Source: Bradyrhizobium sp. ARR65 (lineage in GTDB: Bacteria > Pseudomonadota > Alphaproteobacteria > Rhizobiales > Xanthobacteraceae). Taken from it: a stretch of DNA of 48,128 nucleotides. The DNA is taken from contig NZ_AWZU01000026.1 in the NCBI RefSeq assembly GCF_000472385.1, positions 59,110 through 107,237 on the forward strand, given 5' to 3'. The notes beneath the pieces were generated by a model. It searched no databases and was not told where the DNA came from. It saw nothing but the letters and a program-made list of their open reading frames with translations. A program made the position numbers and the translations under genes. Below, in pieces: positions 46,221 to 48,128 of the stretch (the first letter of the stretch is position 1; each line of letters starts with the position of its first letter).

Positions 46221-47675
46221 ATGGGCAAGGTCACAGGTTTTCTGGAAATCGAGCGGCACGATCGCAAGTACGCGCCCGTCGCCGAGCGCATCAAGCACTT
46301 CCGCGAGTTCGTGGTTCCGCTCCCTGAGAAAGAGCTGCGCGACCAGGCCGCGCGCTGCATGAACTGCGGCATTCCCTATTGCCACGGCACAGGCTCCGTT
46401 GCGCCGGGCACGCCGGGCTGCCCGGTCAACAACCAGATCCCCGACTGGAACGATCTCGTCTATCAGGGCAATTGGGAAGAGGCCGCGCGCAACCTGCACT
46501 CGACCAACAACTTCCCGGAATTCACCGGGCGCATCTGCCCCGCGCCATGCGAAGCGTCGTGCACGCTCAACATCGATGACAACCCGGTCACCATCAAGAC
46601 CATCGAATGCGCGATCGTCGATCGCGCCTGGGAGAACGGCTGGGTCAAGCCGGAGCCGCCGCAGCAGACGACCGGCAAGAAGGTCGCGGTCGTCGGCTCG
46701 GGACCGGCCGGCCTCGCCTGCGCACAGCAGCTCGCGCGCGCCGGGCACGAGGTGCATGTGTTCGAGAAATACGCCAAGGCCGGCGGGCTTCTGCGCTACG
46801 GCATTCCCGACTTCAAGATGGAAAAACACATCATCGACCGCCGCATCGCGCAGATGGAGGCGGAAGGCGTGGTGTTTCACTACGGCGTGCATGTCGGCGG
46901 CAGTGGCAGCGGCGCGCTCGATCCGCAGGCCATGCTGAGGGATTATGACGCGGTGGCGCTCACCGGCGGCGCCGAGGCTCCGCGCGATCTGCCGATCCCC
47001 GGCCGCGGTCTTGCCGGAATCCATTTCGCGATGGATTTCCTGCCGCAGCAGAACCGCCGCGTCGGCAAGGAGCCGATCACTGGTGCCGAGATTCTTGCGA
47101 CCGGCAAGCATGTGGTCGTGATCGGCGGCGGCGATACTGGCTCGGACTGCATCGGCACCTCGTTCCGGCAGGGCGCGAAATCGGTCACACAGCTCGAGAT
47201 CATGCCGGCGCCGCCCGAGCGCGAGAACAAGGCTCTGACCTGGCCGAACTGGCCGGTGAAGATGCGCACCTCCTCGAGCCAGGCCGAAGGCGCGCAGCGC
47301 GATTACGCGGTGCTGACGCAACACTTCTCCGGCGCCGACGGCAAGGTCACGAAGCTGCACTGCGTCCGCGTCGACAGCCAATTCAAGCCGCTGCCCGGCA
47401 CCGAGTTCGAGCTCGATGCAGAGCTCATCCTGCTCGCGATGGGCTTCGTCCACCCGGTGCATGAGGGTCTGTTGAAGCAGCTCGGCGTCGAGCTCGACCC
47501 GCGCGGCAATGTGCGGGCCAACACGGCCGATTACCAGACCTCGGTGCCGAAGGTGTTTTCGGCCGGCGACATGCGCCGCGGCCAGTCGCTTGTGGTGTGG
47601 GCGATCCGGGAGGGTCGGCTGTGCGCGCAATCGGTCGACCGTTTCCTGATGGGACGGACGGACCTGCCGCGGTGA
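46221..47675 (+). CDS. gltD: Glutamate synthase (NADPH) small subunit
   Basis: A 484-residue FAD/NADPH-dependent electron donor for GltB. The N-terminus holds two 4Fe-4S cysteine clusters (AARCMNCGIPYCH ... GCPVNNQIP and GRICPAPCEASCTLN). The FAD motif is VVGSGPAGLACAQQLARAGH, and the NADPH motif VVVIGGGDTGSDC; the second FAD contact is VFSAGDMRRGQSL. ATG at 46221. The length is normal. The gltB-gltD gap contains repeats but no terminator with a T-run, so co-transcription is likely. Confidence 0.96.
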   Translation: MGKVTGFLEIERHDRKYAPVAERIKHFREFVVPLPEKELRDQAARCMNCGIPYCHGTGSVAPGTPGCPVNNQIPDWNDLVYQGNWEEAARNLHSTNNFPEFTGRICPAPCEASCTLNIDDNPVTIKTIECAIVDRAWENGWVKPEPPQQTTGKKVAVVGSGPAGLACAQQLARAGHEVHVFEKYAKAGGLLRYGIPDFKMEKHIIDRRIAQMEAEGVVFHYGVHVGGSGSGALDPQAMLRDYDAVALTGGAEAPRDLPIPGRGLAGIHFAMDFLPQQNRRVGKEPITGAEILATGKHVVVIGGGDTGSDCIGTSFRQGAKSVTQLEIMPAPPERENKALTWPNWPVKMRTSSSQAEGAQRDYAVLTQHFSGADGKVTKLHCVRVDSQFKPLPGTEFELDAELILLAMGFVHPVHEGLLKQLGVELDPRGNVRANTADYQTSVPKVFSAGDMRRGQSLVVWAIREGRLCAQSVDRFLMGRTDLPR

Positions 47676-47747
47676 TGTTCAGTCTTCGTCTGGAGAGAGG
47701 GCAGACGTCGCGCTGAGCGAACCAAGAGGACGCACGCCCAACTCCGG

Positions 47748-47830
47748 CGTCATTGCGAGCGCAAGCGAAGCAATCCAGTCTCTCTTCACGGATGCAGTCT
47801 GGATTGCTCGTCGCTTACGCTACTCGCAAT
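47748..47830. repeat. Palindromic repeat, family A, cut at its right end
   Basis: Begins CGTCATTGCGAGCGCAAGCG. The right arm stops at CTCGCAAT where other copies continue with GACG or GAGG; from 47831 the sequence is unrelated. Confidence 0.8.
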
Positions 47831-48128
47831 TGTGCATGTTCACTAATTCGCTGATCGAATCCAGCCCAGCAGGGGGGATTCGATGCGCGACAACAGCTTC
47901 GACCGGACGATTGAACGGAATTACATTCAGAAGTGGCGGTTCTTGATCGCAGAATATGAGGAGGTGAAAGCGGGGCGATCGGCGACATTCCGCCGGGTCG
48001 GGGATTTCTACCGCCACCACGGCACGTGCTCGCAGACCTTCCGGAAGTACTATAACCGGTATCTGCGCAGCGGCGCGGAGGCCGACCTGCTGCCGCAGCG
48101 CCGTGGACCAAAATGGCGCGAACGCCGC
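47831..48128 (+). mobile_element. Left end of a probable insertion sequence
   Basis: Sequence unrelated to the family A repeat begins at 47831 with TGTGCATGTTCACTAATTCG, a plausible terminal inverted repeat (many elements of the IS481/IS3 type start TGT). It contains an open frame with helix-turn-helix look. The right end lies outside the window, so the other terminus and a target duplication cannot be checked. Confidence 0.6.
47883..48128 (+). CDS. Helix-turn-helix protein of an insertion sequence, cut by window edge
   Basis: The frame starts at the ATG at 47883 (GGGGGA five bases upstream) and stays open to the end, giving 82 residues. It reads KWRFLIAEYEEVKAGRSATF, RRVGDFYRHHGTCSQTFRKY, YNRYLRSGAEADLLPQRRGP, KWRERR. 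The DFY..HG...QTF.KYYNRY and LLP..RGPKW pattern is that of the N-terminal DNA-binding part found in certain transposase pairs. The catalytic DDE part is expected beyond 48128. High confidence that it is coding, moderate for the assignment. Confidence 0.65.
   Translation, partial: MRDNSFDRTIERNYIQKWRFLIAEYEEVKAGRSATFRRVGDFYRHHGTCSQTFRKYYNRYLRSGAEADLLPQRRGPKWRERR

Overview
The window is GC-rich DNA from an alphaproteobacterium, most likely Bradyrhizobium or a close relative (Nitrobacteraceae). The evidence is several families of short palindromic repeats that recur between genes, a small heat-shock gene behind a ROSE-type RNA thermometer, a CpdR gene next to an N-formylglutamate amidohydrolase gene, an MmgR/suhB-type small RNA beside an inositol-phosphatase-like histidinol phosphatase gene, and gltBD organised as in rhizobia. 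Genus assignment is inference from these traits, not from a database search.

Layout. 1-4253: a LysR regulator (cut by the left edge) divergent from an EmrA/EmrB-type efflux pair and an AhpD-like protein. 4254-8233: an accessory-looking stretch with a long structured repeat, a divergent aspartate kinase, a secreted M15 peptidase and a remnant of a VOC-family gene. 8234-15401 (all minus strand): a metabolic block of an M20 peptidase, an MHS-family symporter, a glutamate/aspartate-type ABC transporter (binding protein, two permeases, ATPase) and a D-amino-acid aminotransferase. 15550-23636: flavin monooxygenase, ThDP decarboxylase-like enzyme, GFA-like protein, Old Yellow Enzyme, aldehyde dehydrogenase and an SDR, which looks like catabolic or detoxification capacity. 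23964-29665: a glycine-rich secreted protein, a MarR-isochorismatase-like-MFS operon with a clear palindromic operator, an AlkB-like dioxygenase, DUF488 and DUF2945 genes and a Bug-type solute receptor. 30102-33237: tRNA-Val(GAC), cpdR, N-formylglutamate amidohydrolase, the small RNA and hisN. 33331-40915: a tautomerase, a LysR/TauE pair, an adenylate cyclase with TolB-like and TPR regions, LysE exporter plus lipase operon, Hsp20 and a secreted proline-rich protein. 41334-47675: gltB and gltD (glutamate synthase). 47831-48128: left end of what appears to be an insertion sequence.

Two otherwise well conserved genes, the ABC binding protein and the Old Yellow Enzyme, are each split by an apparent single-base deletion. 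Either both are recent pseudogenes or the assembly carries indel errors; raw reads would decide.

The most interesting non-coding items are: the nested complementary blocks just ahead of gltB (a candidate cis-regulatory leader that I cannot assign to a known family); the ROSE-type hairpin covering the hsp20 ribosome binding site; the MmgR-like sRNA with its own promoter and terminator; a long hairpin-rich repeat at about 4450-4797; and a tandem hairpin pair at 20973-21036. I found no CRISPR array, phage region or clearly novel multi-gene system.
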